From positions 1 through 26,154 of the forward strand of contig CAADUC010000092.1 in assembly GCA_900752115.1 (NCBI GenBank): a stretch of 26,154 bases of DNA, written 5' to 3'. Below, piece by piece: positions 9,000-17,688 of this stretch (within the stretch, counting starts at the first letter, position 1; each line of letters begins with the position of its first letter). The translations under genes were made by a program, and so were the position numbers. The notes under the pieces were generated by a model. It was not told the origin of the DNA and did not search any database. It saw only the letters and a list, made by a program, of their open reading frames with translations. This stretch comes from Clostridia bacterium. GTDB lineage: Bacteria; Bacillota; Clostridia; Oscillospirales; Acutalibacteraceae.

Positions 9000-10157
9000 T
9001 TACTGCTCGGGATCATAGTTCTCAACGAACTTGTAGGCGTTGTCCTGGATGGAGACGATAACCGCGGACTTCTGCGGGTTGCGATCCTCGTCAAAGGTCA
9101 TGTGACCGGTCAGACCGTCGTACTCGAGAGCAGCCATCGCGTCAATGATAGCCTGGGAGTCAGTGCTGCCGGCGTTCTCAATCGCGGTCGCCATCATGTA
9201 AGTCGCGTCATAGGCGAGCACGGCAAACATGTTCGGGTCAATCTCATACTTCTCCTTATAGGTGGAGATGAAATTCTGCACGCGCTCGTCGGTGCTCTCG
9301 GTGCTGTACTGGCTGCAGAAAACGCCGCCGTCAAGCACGCTCGAGTCAAAGTTGTCGGTGAGAACGGAATCCCAGCCGTCCGCGCCGCACAGCGTGGAGG
9401 TTACGCCGACCTCGTTGGCCTGCGCGGAGATGAGACGGAGATCCTCATAGTAAACGGGCAGGAACAGCACGTCAGGGTTCTGGCCCTTGATGTTTGTCAG
9501 CTGGCTCTTGAAGTCAACGTCGCCGTCCTGATACTTTTCCTCGGCGACAACCGTCAGGCCAAGCTCGCCGGCCTTCGCGACGAACGCCTCGGCAATGCCG
9601 GAGGAGTAGTCATCCGCCATATCATAGAGAACGGCCACCGTGGAAGCGCCGAGCTTCTCAGCTGCGTAGGACGCCATCAGCTCGCCCTGGAACGGGTCGG
9701 TGAAGCAGGCACGGAAAATGTTCGGACCGGTCAGCGTCACCTCAGCAGCGGTAGCGGAGGCGGTAATGATCGGAATGTTGTCCTGCTGGGACTGCTGAGC
9801 CACGGCCAGCGTCGGCTTCGTCGTCACGTCGCCGATGATCGCCACAACCTTGTCGTCCTGTACAAGCTTGTTGTAAGCGTTGACAGCCTCGGTCGCGTCG
9901 CCCTTCTCATCATAATAAATGTACTCAATCTGCTTGCCGCCAATGCCGCCGTCGGCGTTGATGTCCTCAATCGCCATCTGAATACCGTTGTTGACGGCCA
10001 CACCGTAGCTGGAGGCGTCGCCCGTAAGAGGAGCAAGGCCGCCGATGCGGATCGTGTCGGAGTCGCCGGCGTCGGCGGAACCGCCGTCGTTGGAGCAGCC
10101 GGAGAACGCGCCGAGCATCATGACAGCCATCAGAGCTGCGAGAATACGCTTTTTCAT
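9000..10157 (-). CDS. livJ: Branched-chain amino acid-binding lipoprotein LivJ
   Basis: This 385-aa type 1 periplasmic-binding-fold lipoprotein captures branched-chain amino acids outside the membrane and delivers them to LivHM. The signal sequence MKKRILAALMAVMMLGAFSG is followed by lipobox Cys21 and a Gly/Ser/Asp linker. The mature part starts TIRIGGLAPLTGDASSYG, a family hallmark. I prefer the ATG at 10157 (MKKR), 11 nt from AGGAGG, to the ATG at 10166, only 2 nt from it. It is the first gene of the operon behind a near-consensus promoter. Substrate specificity cannot be read precisely, and related proteins bind other amino acids or amides. Confidence 0.92.
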   Translation of the reverse strand: MKKRILAALMAVMMLGAFSGCSNDGGSADAGDSDTIRIGGLAPLTGDASSYGVAVNNGIQMAIEDINADGGIGGKQIEYIYYDEKGDATEAVNAYNKLVQDDKVVAIIGDVTTKPTLAVAQQSQQDNIPIITASATAAEVTLTGPNIFRACFTDPFQGELMASYAAEKLGASTVAVLYDMADDYSSGIAEAFVAKAGELGLTVVAEEKYQDGDVDFKSQLTNIKGQNPDVLFLPVYYEDLRLISAQANEVGVTSTLCGADGWDSVLTDNFDSSVLDGGVFCSQYSTESTDERVQNFISTYKEKYEIDPNMFAVLAYDATYMMATAIENAGSTDSQAIIDAMAALEYDGLTGHMTFDEDRNPQKSAVIVSIQDNAYKFVENYDPEQ

Positions 10158-10244
10158 TGCAATCATACCCTCCTGGTGAGGACGGACTTCCGGATCCGGA
10201 GGTCTCGCCTTCTAAGTTCGTAAAGCATCGCTTTAATGTTATGA

Positions 10245-10273
10245 ATTATACTACGAGCACGCCCCATTTTCAA
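10245..10273 (-). promoter_or_regulatory. Sigma-A promoter of the liv operon
   Basis: On the minus strand TTGAAA (10273-10268) and a perfect TATAAT (10250-10245) are 17 nt apart. The leader of about 80 nt contains the palindrome TCCGGATCCGGA at about 10189-10200. No T-box or riboswitch core is recognisable. The rest of the 10274-10459 gap shows nothing further. Confidence 0.85.
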
Positions 10274-10459
10274 TAAAAATCCCAAAAACTCCGTTTTTTC
10301 GCCGAAGAATCGTCTAAATTCACACAAATTGCCCTCTGTGCAGGGGGATTCTCTGCTCTTTTGCAGGGTATTTCCCTCTTTCATGCACAGAAGAGACAAT
10401 CCCGGCCGCTTTTTCCTTTTTTATGAATCAGACAAAGAGCATCCTTTCATTCCCATGCA

Positions 10460-10504
10460 AAAGGCCGCCGCAGGCGTTCCACACAAACGCCTGCGGCGGC
10501 CTTT
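10460..10504 (-). terminator. Terminator of the glycosyltransferase operon
   Basis: Perfect 19-bp arms (AAAGGCCGCCGCAGGCGTT and its inverse) surround a 7-nt loop. The structure overlaps the stop codon of the glycosyltransferase by two bases and is followed by a short T-run on the minus strand. Confidence 0.85.
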
Positions 10505-11633
10505 AAATCTCACCGGGGAAAAACTCCCGGTAAACCGACAAAATTTGCGGCATGACGGCGGAAAGCTCATAACGGTTCAGGGACCGCGAGGCAGAATCCG
10601 CCAGCTTTGCACACAGCCCGGGCGAATGGTACAGAGCCGTCATGGCTTCCGCGGCCGCATGCGGGCTGTCCGGAGAGAACAGCAGACCGCTCTCCCCGGG
10701 GCGGATCAAGTCTTCATGCCCCTTAACCTGCGTCGCGGCGACAGGCAGCCCGGCGGCCATCGCCTCCATCACATTGAAGGGCAGTCCCTCGCTGCGGCTC
10801 GTGGAGACGGCTGCGTCGCACATCGGGTAAATGGCCTCCATGCCGGAAAGCTCGCCCGCGAAGAGGACACGGCCGGAAACGCCAAGCTCCTGCGCAAGCC
10901 GGATGCACTGGTTCCGCAGCGCACCGTTTCCCGCGAGCAAAAGGCGCGCGTTCGGACAGCGCCGGGCCGTACCCGCAAAAGCGCGCAGCAGAAACGCATG
11001 GTTTTTCCTCGCAGAAAATTCCGCTGCATAGACAAACAGAAAATCCTTTTCGCCGTAACCAAAGCGGCGGCGGGCGGCGAGACGCTCTTCCCCGGAAAAA
11101 TGCCTCGCATAGCGGGAAAACTCCACTCCCATGCCGGGAATGAAGCGAACCGCGCCGTCCGCGGAAAGCCGGTGTTTCACGGCAATCTCCCTGTCCTCAC
11201 GGTTCATCACCATGAGAACATCCGTTACAGGAGCGCAAAGCTTCTCCGGCGCGAGATACATCGCGCGCCGCGCCGCGCTGTCCGCCCCGGAAAAAAGATA
11301 GCCGTGGCAGGTGTAGAAAATTCTGGGACGTTTCTTCATCGTCAGGACAGCGCCGCGCACAGCGGCGGCCGCAAGAGTCGTGTGCACACTGACCGCGTCA
11401 AACCGGCCCTCGACAAGCAGCTTCCGCGCGGCCAGGACGGCCTGTGCGTTTTGGGGGCTCGTCATGCTTTTGACCAGCGGAAGCGCCTCCGACCGATCGG
11501 CATACGGCACTCTCTCCGCTGTGTCCGCCGCAGTCCAAACCTCCCAGCCCGCCTCCCGAAAGGCCCGCAGGTACGGCAGATGAAAACGCCTGAGATGCGA
11601 AGCCGTGGAGGCGCAGAACAGAATCCGTCTCAC
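10503..11633 (-). CDS. GT4-family glycosyltransferase
   Basis: This 376-aa protein is a GT-B fold glycosyltransferase of the GT4 group. It should transfer a sugar from a nucleotide donor to a lipid-linked glycan at the cytoplasmic membrane face. The N-terminal domain begins RRILFCASTASHLRRFHLPYL. The donor-binding C-terminal domain has RKNHAFLLRAF, LLLAGNG and the EX7E pair Glu282/Glu290 in SEGLPFNVMEAMAAGLPV. The start is a GTG at 11633 with GAGGAGG at about 8 nt. It follows the EpsG-like gene after 13 nt, so it belongs to the same operon. The sugar is unknown. Confidence 0.88.
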   Translation of the reverse strand: MRRILFCASTASHLRRFHLPYLRAFREAGWEVWTAADTAERVPYADRSEALPLVKSMTSPQNAQAVLAARKLLVEGRFDAVSVHTTLAAAAVRGAVLTMKKRPRIFYTCHGYLFSGADSAARRAMYLAPEKLCAPVTDVLMVMNREDREIAVKHRLSADGAVRFIPGMGVEFSRYARHFSGEERLAARRRFGYGEKDFLFVYAAEFSARKNHAFLLRAFAGTARRCPNARLLLAGNGALRNQCIRLAQELGVSGRVLFAGELSGMEAIYPMCDAAVSTSRSEGLPFNVMEAMAAGLPVAATQVKGHEDLIRPGESGLLFSPDSPHAAAEAMTALYHSPGLCAKLADSASRSLNRYELSAVMPQILSVYREFFPGEI

Positions 11634-11646
11634 GCGTTCCGCCTCC

Positions 11647-12855
11647 TCACTGCTGGAAGAAAGTGACGTACGGCAGAAGAATCGTGCGATCCTGCATCAG
11701 CATCCACACATAATAAAGCAGGCCGATACAGACGAGAGCCACGACAGAATAGCGGTAATAATACTTCCGGTTCCGCAGGGCCATACGCTCCTCGCGGCGC
11801 TCATGCGATTCCTTTTTGCGCTGCCCGCTCTTTTTGGAAGCACGCACGGCGGGAACACTCTCCAGCTCCGCGAGCTTTTCCCGGTCAGCGTCAAGCGAAA
11901 CGAGGAATTCCGGAATCACCAGAATGGCGGCCGTGAAGAAAAGCATCCCGAAACGCTGGAAGAGAAAATGCTTGCAGGTCATAATATAAAGCAGACCGGC
12001 ATAGATGGAGAAATTTACCAGAACCACGTTTCTCGGATCCCGGCGCAGCAAAAAGCCGCGCAGTCCGACAATGACCAGCATATACACCACCGGAACAAAG
12101 GCCGTCTGCCAGTCACGCCCCTCCATATAATACAGCCCCGACTCCGTCGCGTAGTACTGATACACAAACTGCGTGACAAAATGGAAAAGCGGCCAGCTGA
12201 AAATAAGAACAAGGGCTGTCAATACCCCATAGGCTGTGAGCGATTTCCAATTCACCGGAATATGGGCGATGAAATACAGCACCACCATGATAAACAGAGC
12301 CTTGTGGAACGAGGCTGCAAGCACCACCACGACGAGATACGGAACGAGCTTTTTCTCCTTAAGGAAAGGAACCGCAAACAGAAAGATCGCAATGGCAATG
12401 CTCTGGCGGATAAAGCACAGGGAGTTGTTGAAAAAGCCGAAGCTCAGGAACACATAGACGCTCAGCCCCCACGAGGGCAAATAGCGCGCAATGAAAACGC
12501 AGGTCAGGCCCATGATCAGCACGGCGGCCACAGCCATGAAAACGCGCACGTCCCCCGAGACAAGGGAGACAAGATAGTTGAGCAGGCTGTACCCCCACTC
12601 AATCCGGTACTGGTTCTCGGAAGAGAACAGGAACCCCGCCCCTCCCTCCCGCATGGAGAGGAAATATTCCTCGTACATCTGGTAGTCGATGCCGACGCTC
12701 TTTCCCCGCAGGGCAGCAAACAGCGTCAGCGCCGCGCCTGCCGCACACAGGAAAATCAAATCTCTCGAACGGACGGAGGCGGCGTCCCTCTTCCACTCAC
12801 AGAGCAGAACGCCGAGCACAAGCACAACCAGCAGCAAAATCAAAAACGGTACCAA
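11647..12855 (-). CDS. EpsG-family polysaccharide polymerase (Wzy-like)
   Basis: This 402-aa membrane protein resembles the EpsG family of exopolysaccharide polymerases. Early in the protein it has LRGKSVGIDYQMYEEYF, a typical EpsG region with a conserved Arg and Asp-Tyr. The central FGFFNNSLCFIRQSIAIAIF is also characteristic. About ten hydrophobic segments are visible. A basic cytosolic loop (KKSGQRKKESHERREER) precedes the last segment. The start is a TTG at 12855, supported by an AGAGG at suitable spacing, but it is not certain. It lies between a glycosylphosphotransferase and a GT4, which supports a role in glycan polymerisation. Confidence 0.8.
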   Translation of the reverse strand: MVPFLILLLVVLVLGVLLCEWKRDAASVRSRDLIFLCAAGAALTLFAALRGKSVGIDYQMYEEYFLSMREGGAGFLFSSENQYRIEWGYSLLNYLVSLVSGDVRVFMAVAAVLIMGLTCVFIARYLPSWGLSVYVFLSFGFFNNSLCFIRQSIAIAIFLFAVPFLKEKKLVPYLVVVVLAASFHKALFIMVVLYFIAHIPVNWKSLTAYGVLTALVLIFSWPLFHFVTQFVYQYYATESGLYYMEGRDWQTAFVPVVYMLVIVGLRGFLLRRDPRNVVLVNFSIYAGLLYIMTCKHFLFQRFGMLFFTAAILVIPEFLVSLDADREKLAELESVPAVRASKKSGQRKKESHERREERMALRNRKYYYRYSVVALVCIGLLYYVWMLMQDRTILLPYVTFFQQ

Positions 12856-12926
12856 AAGCAGATTCCTCTCTTTCCCCGCGCGGCAGCCGCCGCACGGCTT
12901 ACTGAATGGCGAAGGCGAAGAAAACC

Positions 12927-14321
12927 TTACTCCTCGTCCTCGCTATGGTTGACAAAGCCGCGGAAAACGGTAAGAAACAGGATCTTCAGATCCAACAGGA
13001 ACGACCAGTTCTCAATATAATGAATATCGCATTCGATCCGCTTGGCAATGGAGGTATCGCCGCGCCAGCCGTTGACCTGCGCCCATCCCGTCATTCCGGG
13101 ACGGACAAGGTGCTTAATCATATAAAGCGGGATCTCCTCCCGGAACTTCTCCACAAAAAACGGGCGTTCCGGCCGCGGGCCGACGAGGCTCATGTCACCC
13201 CGGAGAACGTTGAAAAGCTGAGGCAGCTCATCAATGCTGTATTTGCGCAGAAAGGTTCCGAAGCGCGTGCGCCGCGGATCGCCCCTCGTCCCCCATGTGG
13301 TCTTGTCGGCGTTGCCCTCCACGGCCATGGAGCGGAACTTGTACATGGTAAACACCTTTTTGTTCAGCCCTACCCGCTCCTGGCTGTAAATAACCGGCCC
13401 CGGAGAACTGAGCTTCACCCCGATCGCAACGGCAAGAAGGAACGGAGAGAGCAGAAGAAGGCCAAGAAGCGAACAGAAGATATCAAAGCTGCGCTTGACA
13501 AAGCTGTTGAGCAGATTATCGAGCGGCACGCGCCTGAGGTTGATGAGAGGCATCCCCTCCACCTCGTCAATATACGGACGCATGGGCATGTACTTGGTAT
13601 AAAACGGCAGCAGACTCGACTTCACGCCCTCCTGCTCGCAGACCTCAATGATGTGGCCGAGCAGGCCGAAATCCTTCTCCTCGAGAGAGACGACCACCTC
13701 GTCGACCCCCTTCGGCGCAAGAAGTCCGGGCAGGCTGTCATATCCTCCCAGATAGGGCAGGCCGAGGCTTCCCGTCTCTTCCTCCCGATCGGAAACATAG
13801 CCGTCAATCCAGTAGCCAAGGTTTTTATTCTGCATCAAACGGCGGCAGAAATCCCCCGAAACGCTTGTCCACCCGACCATCACAATATGCTTGAGATTGT
13901 AGCCGTGCCGCCGCAGCGCCCGCAGCGTCTTGCGCACCACCACACGCTCCACGGTGGAAAAAAGCACGTTGAACGCGCCGAAAAGCAGGACGACGCCGCG
14001 CGAGACGTTGACCTCCTTGAGCATAAAGCTGAGCAGAAAGACGAAGAGAACGTCGAGACAGCTGACCTCGATCACCTTGCCGATCTCGGTAATCAGGTTT
14101 TTCCTCCGAAACGAATCGTTCAGGCCAAAGGAATGGCTGAGGAGAAAATGAACCGGAACGGTCATCGCCGTCAGCTGCATATAGTACGTGAAATGGACGC
14201 CGCGCTCGCCGCTGAGCACGTAAAAACGGACGCCGAACGCGCAGACCATTGCAAGCACGCACAGCAGCGCGTTGAAGACAGCGAAAAGGAAATTAAAAAT
14301 TTTCTGGTTTTCCTTGATCAT
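12927..14321 (-). CDS. Polyprenyl glycosylphosphotransferase (exopolysaccharide initiating enzyme)
   Basis: This 464-aa protein is the family that transfers a sugar-1-phosphate to undecaprenyl phosphate, the first step of exopolysaccharide or capsule building. Four N-terminal membrane segments are followed by a Rossmann-like domain. The last third is the catalytic bacterial sugar transferase domain: KRSFDIFCSLLGLLLLSPF, SQERVGLNKKVFTMYKFRSM, RKYSIDELPQLFNVLRGDMSLVGPRP and RPGMTGWAQVNG. I use the ATG at 14321 (MIKENQ), 6 nt from AAAGGA, rather than the ATG at 14327 next to it. It is the first of three genes in the glycan operon. The sugar donor is unknown. Confidence 0.92.
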   Translation of the reverse strand: MIKENQKIFNFLFAVFNALLCVLAMVCAFGVRFYVLSGERGVHFTYYMQLTAMTVPVHFLLSHSFGLNDSFRRKNLITEIGKVIEVSCLDVLFVFLLSFMLKEVNVSRGVVLLFGAFNVLFSTVERVVVRKTLRALRRHGYNLKHIVMVGWTSVSGDFCRRLMQNKNLGYWIDGYVSDREEETGSLGLPYLGGYDSLPGLLAPKGVDEVVVSLEEKDFGLLGHIIEVCEQEGVKSSLLPFYTKYMPMRPYIDEVEGMPLINLRRVPLDNLLNSFVKRSFDIFCSLLGLLLLSPFLLAVAIGVKLSSPGPVIYSQERVGLNKKVFTMYKFRSMAVEGNADKTTWGTRGDPRRTRFGTFLRKYSIDELPQLFNVLRGDMSLVGPRPERPFFVEKFREEIPLYMIKHLVRPGMTGWAQVNGWRGDTSIAKRIECDIHYIENWSFLLDLKILFLTVFRGFVNHSEDEE

Positions 14322-14337
14322 CGGCATTCCTTTCCCG

Positions 14338-14354
14338 ACGGTCCGGCAGACCGT
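14338..14354. repeat. Inverted repeat before the glycan operon
   Basis: ACGGTC-N5-GACCGT is a perfect 6-bp inverted repeat between the ptsI terminator and the first glycan gene. It may be a leader hairpin or operator. No convincing sigma-A promoter is visible in this 90-nt gap. Confidence 0.35.
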
Positions 14355-14362
14355 TCGTTTAT

Positions 14363-14396
14363 AAAAAAGCGCGCCGCGCGAACAGGCCGGCGGCGC
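14363..14396 (-). terminator. Terminator of ptsHI
   Basis: A GC-rich hairpin (GCGCCG against CGGCGC, with further pairing) is followed on the minus strand by six T residues. It lies about 18 nt after the ptsI stop. Since no promoter is obvious downstream, partial readthrough into the glycan operon is possible. Confidence 0.75.
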
Positions 14397-14413
14397 ACAA
14401 TTTCATTTCCGCG

Positions 14414-16024
14414 CTATTCCATGGATCGAACGGCACGCCGCAGTTCCAGCACGGAGGACGGCGCAACCGAGAGAGCCTCAACGCCGAGGCCGAGAAAATA
14501 ACCGAGCAGCCGCGGATCGCCGGCCGCATCCCCACAGACAACCGCAGGAATCCCGGCATTTTTCGCCGCAAACACAGCACGGCGCACCAACTCCAGCACA
14601 GCGGGATGGTGAAAATCGTACAGCGTGGACACCGCCGGATTGGAGCGATCTGCGGCAAGCGCAAACTGCGTCAGGCCATTGGTTCCCACATCAAAGAAAT
14701 CCGCCTCGCGGGCCAGCTCCTCCGCAATCAGAGCGGCGGCCGGGGTATCAATCATCACGCCGACGGGAACCGCCTCCCCGAAGGGAACGCCTTCCTCGCG
14801 AAGCTCTCCCATCACGCGCAGCAGCGCACGCCGGGCATGGCGCAGCTCGCCGGCGCTCGTCACCATCGGAAGCGTAACCGCAATCCGGTGCTCCGCCGCT
14901 GCGCGCAGAATCGCACGCAGCTGTGTATGAAACAGATCCGGATTTTCAAATGAAAAACGGATGCCCCGCACTCCCATCGCGGGGTTGGTTTCCTCGTCAA
15001 GATTCCGCAGGTTTCCGTCACTCGTCACGGTACGGATGGTCAGCGGCCGATCACCAAGCTGACGGGCGAGCGAAACATAGACGCGGTACTGCTCCTCCTC
15101 GGTAGGGGGAGCGGTCCGGTTCCGGTACAGAGATTCCGTGCGGAACAAGCCGACGCCCTCCGCCCCGCTTTCCAGCACAAGCGGCAGATCGGACGGCTTC
15201 CAGATTTTCGCAAGAATCTTGACAGCCCTTCCGCCCCGGGTACGGGCCGGAAGCGTGCAAAGCTGTCCGAGCGCTTCTTCTCCGAGCGCGGGCCTGCGCT
15301 CAAAGGCCCGGTATGCCTTCGAGGTCTCCTCGTCCGGATCCAGCACGACGTCGCCGGTAAAGCCGTCCGCGATGACGACTCCGCCGTCATACAGACGGCT
15401 GTAGGAAGTGCCAAGAGCCGACACTGCCGGGACGCTGAGCATCCGGGCGAGAATCGCCGCATGGCTCGTGCGCGAGCCCTCCCGCGTTACAAAGCCGAGA
15501 ACACCGTTCCCGCACAGACGGAGAATCTGACTGGGCATAAAATACGGCGCCGCCGCCACACAGCCCTCCGGCAAAGGCGGGAACTCATCGAGGGCGGGAT
15601 CCAGTGCGCGCAGCATTCGCTGCCCCACATCCTGCACATCCGCCAGACGCGCGCGCATATAAGCGTCCTCCATGCCGGAGAACATTGCGGTCAACTGGCC
15701 GGTTGCGCGGCGCACGGCGTACTCGGCGCACCACCCCTCTGTTTGAATAGCCCGGCGGATTGCTTCCCGAAAATCCTCATCGTCGAGCATCATCCTGTGA
15801 ATCTGAAAGATTTTTTCGCATACGTCGCCGAATTCGCGGCCGACGGTCCGGCAAATCTCCTCCAATTCCTGTTTCGCAGCCTCGCGCGCCCACTCGGCCC
15901 GCACAAGCTCCTGCGCCGGATTTTCCGCTTTGTTCATGACGACCTGGCGGGAGGGAGCGCCGACAAAACGGACAGGACCGAAGGCCACGCCTCCGGAGGT
16001 TGCAATTCCCCTGATTTTATTCAT
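14414..16024 (-). CDS. ptsI: Divergent phosphoenolpyruvate-protein phosphotransferase (enzyme I)
   Basis: This 536-aa protein has the enzyme I layout: an HPr-binding N-terminal domain (GIATSGGVAFGPV), a phospho-His domain and a PEP-binding barrel. His188 in GSRTSHAAILAR, Arg295 in GLFRTE, Arg331, Arg353, Arg460 and Cys497 in CGDAAGD are kept. Other residues differ from the E. coli enzyme. The metal ligand Asp in GTNDLTQ is Gly450 (GTNGLTQ), the second ligand Glu is Asp426 (GVMIDTP), and the RTxDIGGDK loop reads RTVTSDGNLRNL without GGDK. It is also about 40 aa shorter than the classic form at the C-terminus. It follows HPr after 14 nt. Whether it still uses PEP is open, since the Mg-PEP site is changed. 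Confidence 0.88.
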   Translation of the reverse strand: MNKIRGIATSGGVAFGPVRFVGAPSRQVVMNKAENPAQELVRAEWAREAAKQELEEICRTVGREFGDVCEKIFQIHRMMLDDEDFREAIRRAIQTEGWCAEYAVRRATGQLTAMFSGMEDAYMRARLADVQDVGQRMLRALDPALDEFPPLPEGCVAAAPYFMPSQILRLCGNGVLGFVTREGSRTSHAAILARMLSVPAVSALGTSYSRLYDGGVVIADGFTGDVVLDPDEETSKAYRAFERRPALGEEALGQLCTLPARTRGGRAVKILAKIWKPSDLPLVLESGAEGVGLFRTESLYRNRTAPPTEEEQYRVYVSLARQLGDRPLTIRTVTSDGNLRNLDEETNPAMGVRGIRFSFENPDLFHTQLRAILRAAAEHRIAVTLPMVTSAGELRHARRALLRVMGELREEGVPFGEAVPVGVMIDTPAAALIAEELAREADFFDVGTNGLTQFALAADRSNPAVSTLYDFHHPAVLELVRRAVFAAKNAGIPAVVCGDAAGDPRLLGYFLGLGVEALSVAPSSVLELRRAVRSME

Positions 16025-16038
16025 GGATCGCGGCCCGC

Positions 16039-16296
16039 TCAGAAATTCTTTTCGCAGAATTCCTGCAGCGCCGCGCAGTCCGCGTCCTCATTGGGGCCCT
16101 CGACCGTTACGGTCACGACCTCGCCCTGGCGGACGCAGAGCGCCATCACGGCAAACAGACGCGAAGCGTCGGCCGTTTTGCCGGCCTTCTCGAGCGTTAC
16201 GCGGCTGGTTCCCGCCGCAACACATTTGACAAGCTCGCCCGCGACGCGCGCGTGCAGACCAAGTTCATCCTGCATCGTCCACTGAAACGTTTTCAT
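16039..16296 (-). CDS. ptsH: HPr-family phosphocarrier protein
   Basis: This 85-aa HPr-like protein should carry phosphate from enzyme I at His15 in ELGLHARVAGELV. Compared with standard HPr, Pro18 of the HARP motif is Val. The Ser46 site used by HPr kinase is Arg46 in ADASRLFAVMAL, although a Ser is present one position earlier. The start is the ATG at 16296, with TGAGGAGA about 10 nt upstream; the longer reading from 16350 has no such support. The gene is first in a two-gene operon with the unusual enzyme I. A clostridial HPr branch with a DA(S/T)RL motif is known to me only in general terms, so it is a variant rather than a lone oddity. Confidence 0.9.
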   Translation of the reverse strand: MKTFQWTMQDELGLHARVAGELVKCVAAGTSRVTLEKAGKTADASRLFAVMALCVRQGEVVTVTVEGPNEDADCAALQEFCEKNF

Positions 16297-16360
16297 TGCT
16301 GCTTCTCTCCTCAGCGCCGTCCGGACGCACCCTGCCGGACACGGCGGCATGATATGATGC

Positions 16361-16385
16361 GAGACGCGGGGATTTCCGCCGTCTC
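16361..16385 (-). promoter_or_regulatory. Hairpin in the ptsHI leader
   Basis: GAGACG and CGTCTC, with extra G-C pairs inside, can form a stem-loop in the roughly 95-nt leader of ptsH. No T-run follows, so it is not a simple terminator. Confidence 0.4.
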
Positions 16386-16398
16386 TTTTTCTGATACG

Positions 16399-16427
16399 AT
16401 TATAGCCCGCGCGCCGCGGCTTGTCAA
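16399..16427 (-). promoter_or_regulatory. Perfect consensus sigma-A promoter of ptsHI
   Basis: On the minus strand TTGACA (16427-16422) and TATAAT (16404-16399) are exactly 17 nt apart, a complete match to the vegetative consensus. The -35 box starts only 10 nt after the stop codon of the DHHW gene. Confidence 0.9.
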
Positions 16428-16436
16428 TTCAAGCTG

Positions 16437-17627
16437 TCAGCGCACAATCAGCTTGTTGGCAATCGACACGTCGCAGAGCTGCTTGACGCTGTAGATTGCC
16501 GCAGCGTCCGTAATCCCCTGCTCTTCGATATAATCGTATACATTGAAATTATAGTATCGCAGATCGATCAGATGAATTTCCGAGAAATTGGTCATCAGGA
16601 AAGGAATCATACTGTTCGCGTAGGAATCCTTCAGAATCAGAAGCTTGCGGCCGTTCGTCACATCCGCGTTCTTGACCACGTCGACGCCCCGGTTGCCGCC
16701 AAGATAAACGGAATACTTGTCCTTCGTATCAAGATACTCTTCCCAGTAAATCCCTTCCCGCGCCTCGGTGCCGTTGACGTACTGGACAACATTCTGCGGC
16801 TGCTTGAGCTCAGGCAGGTACATCATGTCAGGCTTCTGGAAGAACGAAACCGCTTTGGAGTACAGCGTTCCGTAAAACGGCTGGGTCACAGTACGCAGCT
16901 CATAGTCGTCAAGCGGCGTTGCTGCCAGCCCCATTTCCCCGCACAGTACCTGATAGGCCGCGTACGCACCGAAGGTATTCCAGTGATGGTCCGTCTTGTA
17001 ATAATAATCACCGTTGATGGAGCTGAGCGCGTCAAACGTATCCACGACAACCGCGTCGTCCCCCGCCAGCTCGCGCAGAAGCTGCAGCTCCTCCCGCTGG
17101 TTGTGATTCGGAGCAAACAGGGGAAGCATCTCGGATTGCTCCTGACTGCCGGAGGGAGCGGCCAGCAGATAAACCGGCACGTCCACCGCTTTTGCAAAAT
17201 TGACCAGCGCCTGCGCGTTCTCCTCAAACGTTCCCGTCCGATCGGGAAGGAGCACTTCGTACAAATGCCCCTCCTTTCCGAAATAAACGCCTCCCTCGGC
17301 GGGCTGGGCCGTGTAATTCCCTCCCACGTCCCGCTTGCCCATCGCATACTGCGCCGTGGTATACAGCGAGATGAACTGCTTGCGCATCGGGAAATGATCG
17401 CCGACATACGCTTCCACCGAATCCATAAACGTACCGTCAAGCAGCGAGGAAACGCTCAGCTTGGGCGTAGGCTCGAGCGCACGGTTTTCATCCTCGGAGA
17501 AATCCTCCTTCGGGGCAAACAGGATCCACGCGCAGCCTATCACCAGAAAAAGCAGCAGCACCACCGTGAGTACGGCAAATTCCGGCTCGCATTTCTTCCA
17601 TTCTTCTTTTACTTTCTGTATTTTCAT
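16437..17627 (-). CDS. DHHW-family protein (AlgJ/AlgX-like, surface glycan acylation)
   Basis: This 396-aa protein has one N-terminal membrane segment (residues 18-36) and an extracytoplasmic domain. The family motif is YKTDHHWNTFGAY, with DHHW at residues 213-216. A late LILKDSYANSMIPF block resembles the Ser-containing region of SGNH-type acyl esterases. Relatives of the AlgJ/AlgX type work with MBOAT proteins to put acyl groups on secreted polysaccharides. The ATG at 17627 has AAGGAG at about 9 nt. It lies 61 nt downstream of the MBOAT gene in the same operon. No terminator separates it from the ptsH promoter. The substrate is unknown. Confidence 0.87.
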   Translation of the reverse strand: MKIQKVKEEWKKCEPEFAVLTVVLLLFLVIGCAWILFAPKEDFSEDENRALEPTPKLSVSSLLDGTFMDSVEAYVGDHFPMRKQFISLYTTAQYAMGKRDVGGNYTAQPAEGGVYFGKEGHLYEVLLPDRTGTFEENAQALVNFAKAVDVPVYLLAAPSGSQEQSEMLPLFAPNHNQREELQLLRELAGDDAVVVDTFDALSSINGDYYYKTDHHWNTFGAYAAYQVLCGEMGLAATPLDDYELRTVTQPFYGTLYSKAVSFFQKPDMMYLPELKQPQNVVQYVNGTEAREGIYWEEYLDTKDKYSVYLGGNRGVDVVKNADVTNGRKLLILKDSYANSMIPFLMTNFSEIHLIDLRYYNFNVYDYIEEQGITDAAAIYSVKQLCDVSIANKLIVR

Positions 17628-17688
17628 TGAAGAAAACTCCTTAAAGTATCAAACAACAGTGAAACCGGGAGGAATCTCCCGAAGCTTT

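Noticed and set aside
11605..13020. 471-codon plus-strand frame opposite EpsG
   Set aside because: Antisense shadow with repetitive His/Gln/Arg content; EpsG motifs on the minus strand are clear.
12906..14501. 531-codon plus-strand frame opposite the glycosylphosphotransferase
   Set aside because: It is the mirror of a clearly real gene with conserved motifs; its sequence is Arg/Lys/His-rich and without domain features.
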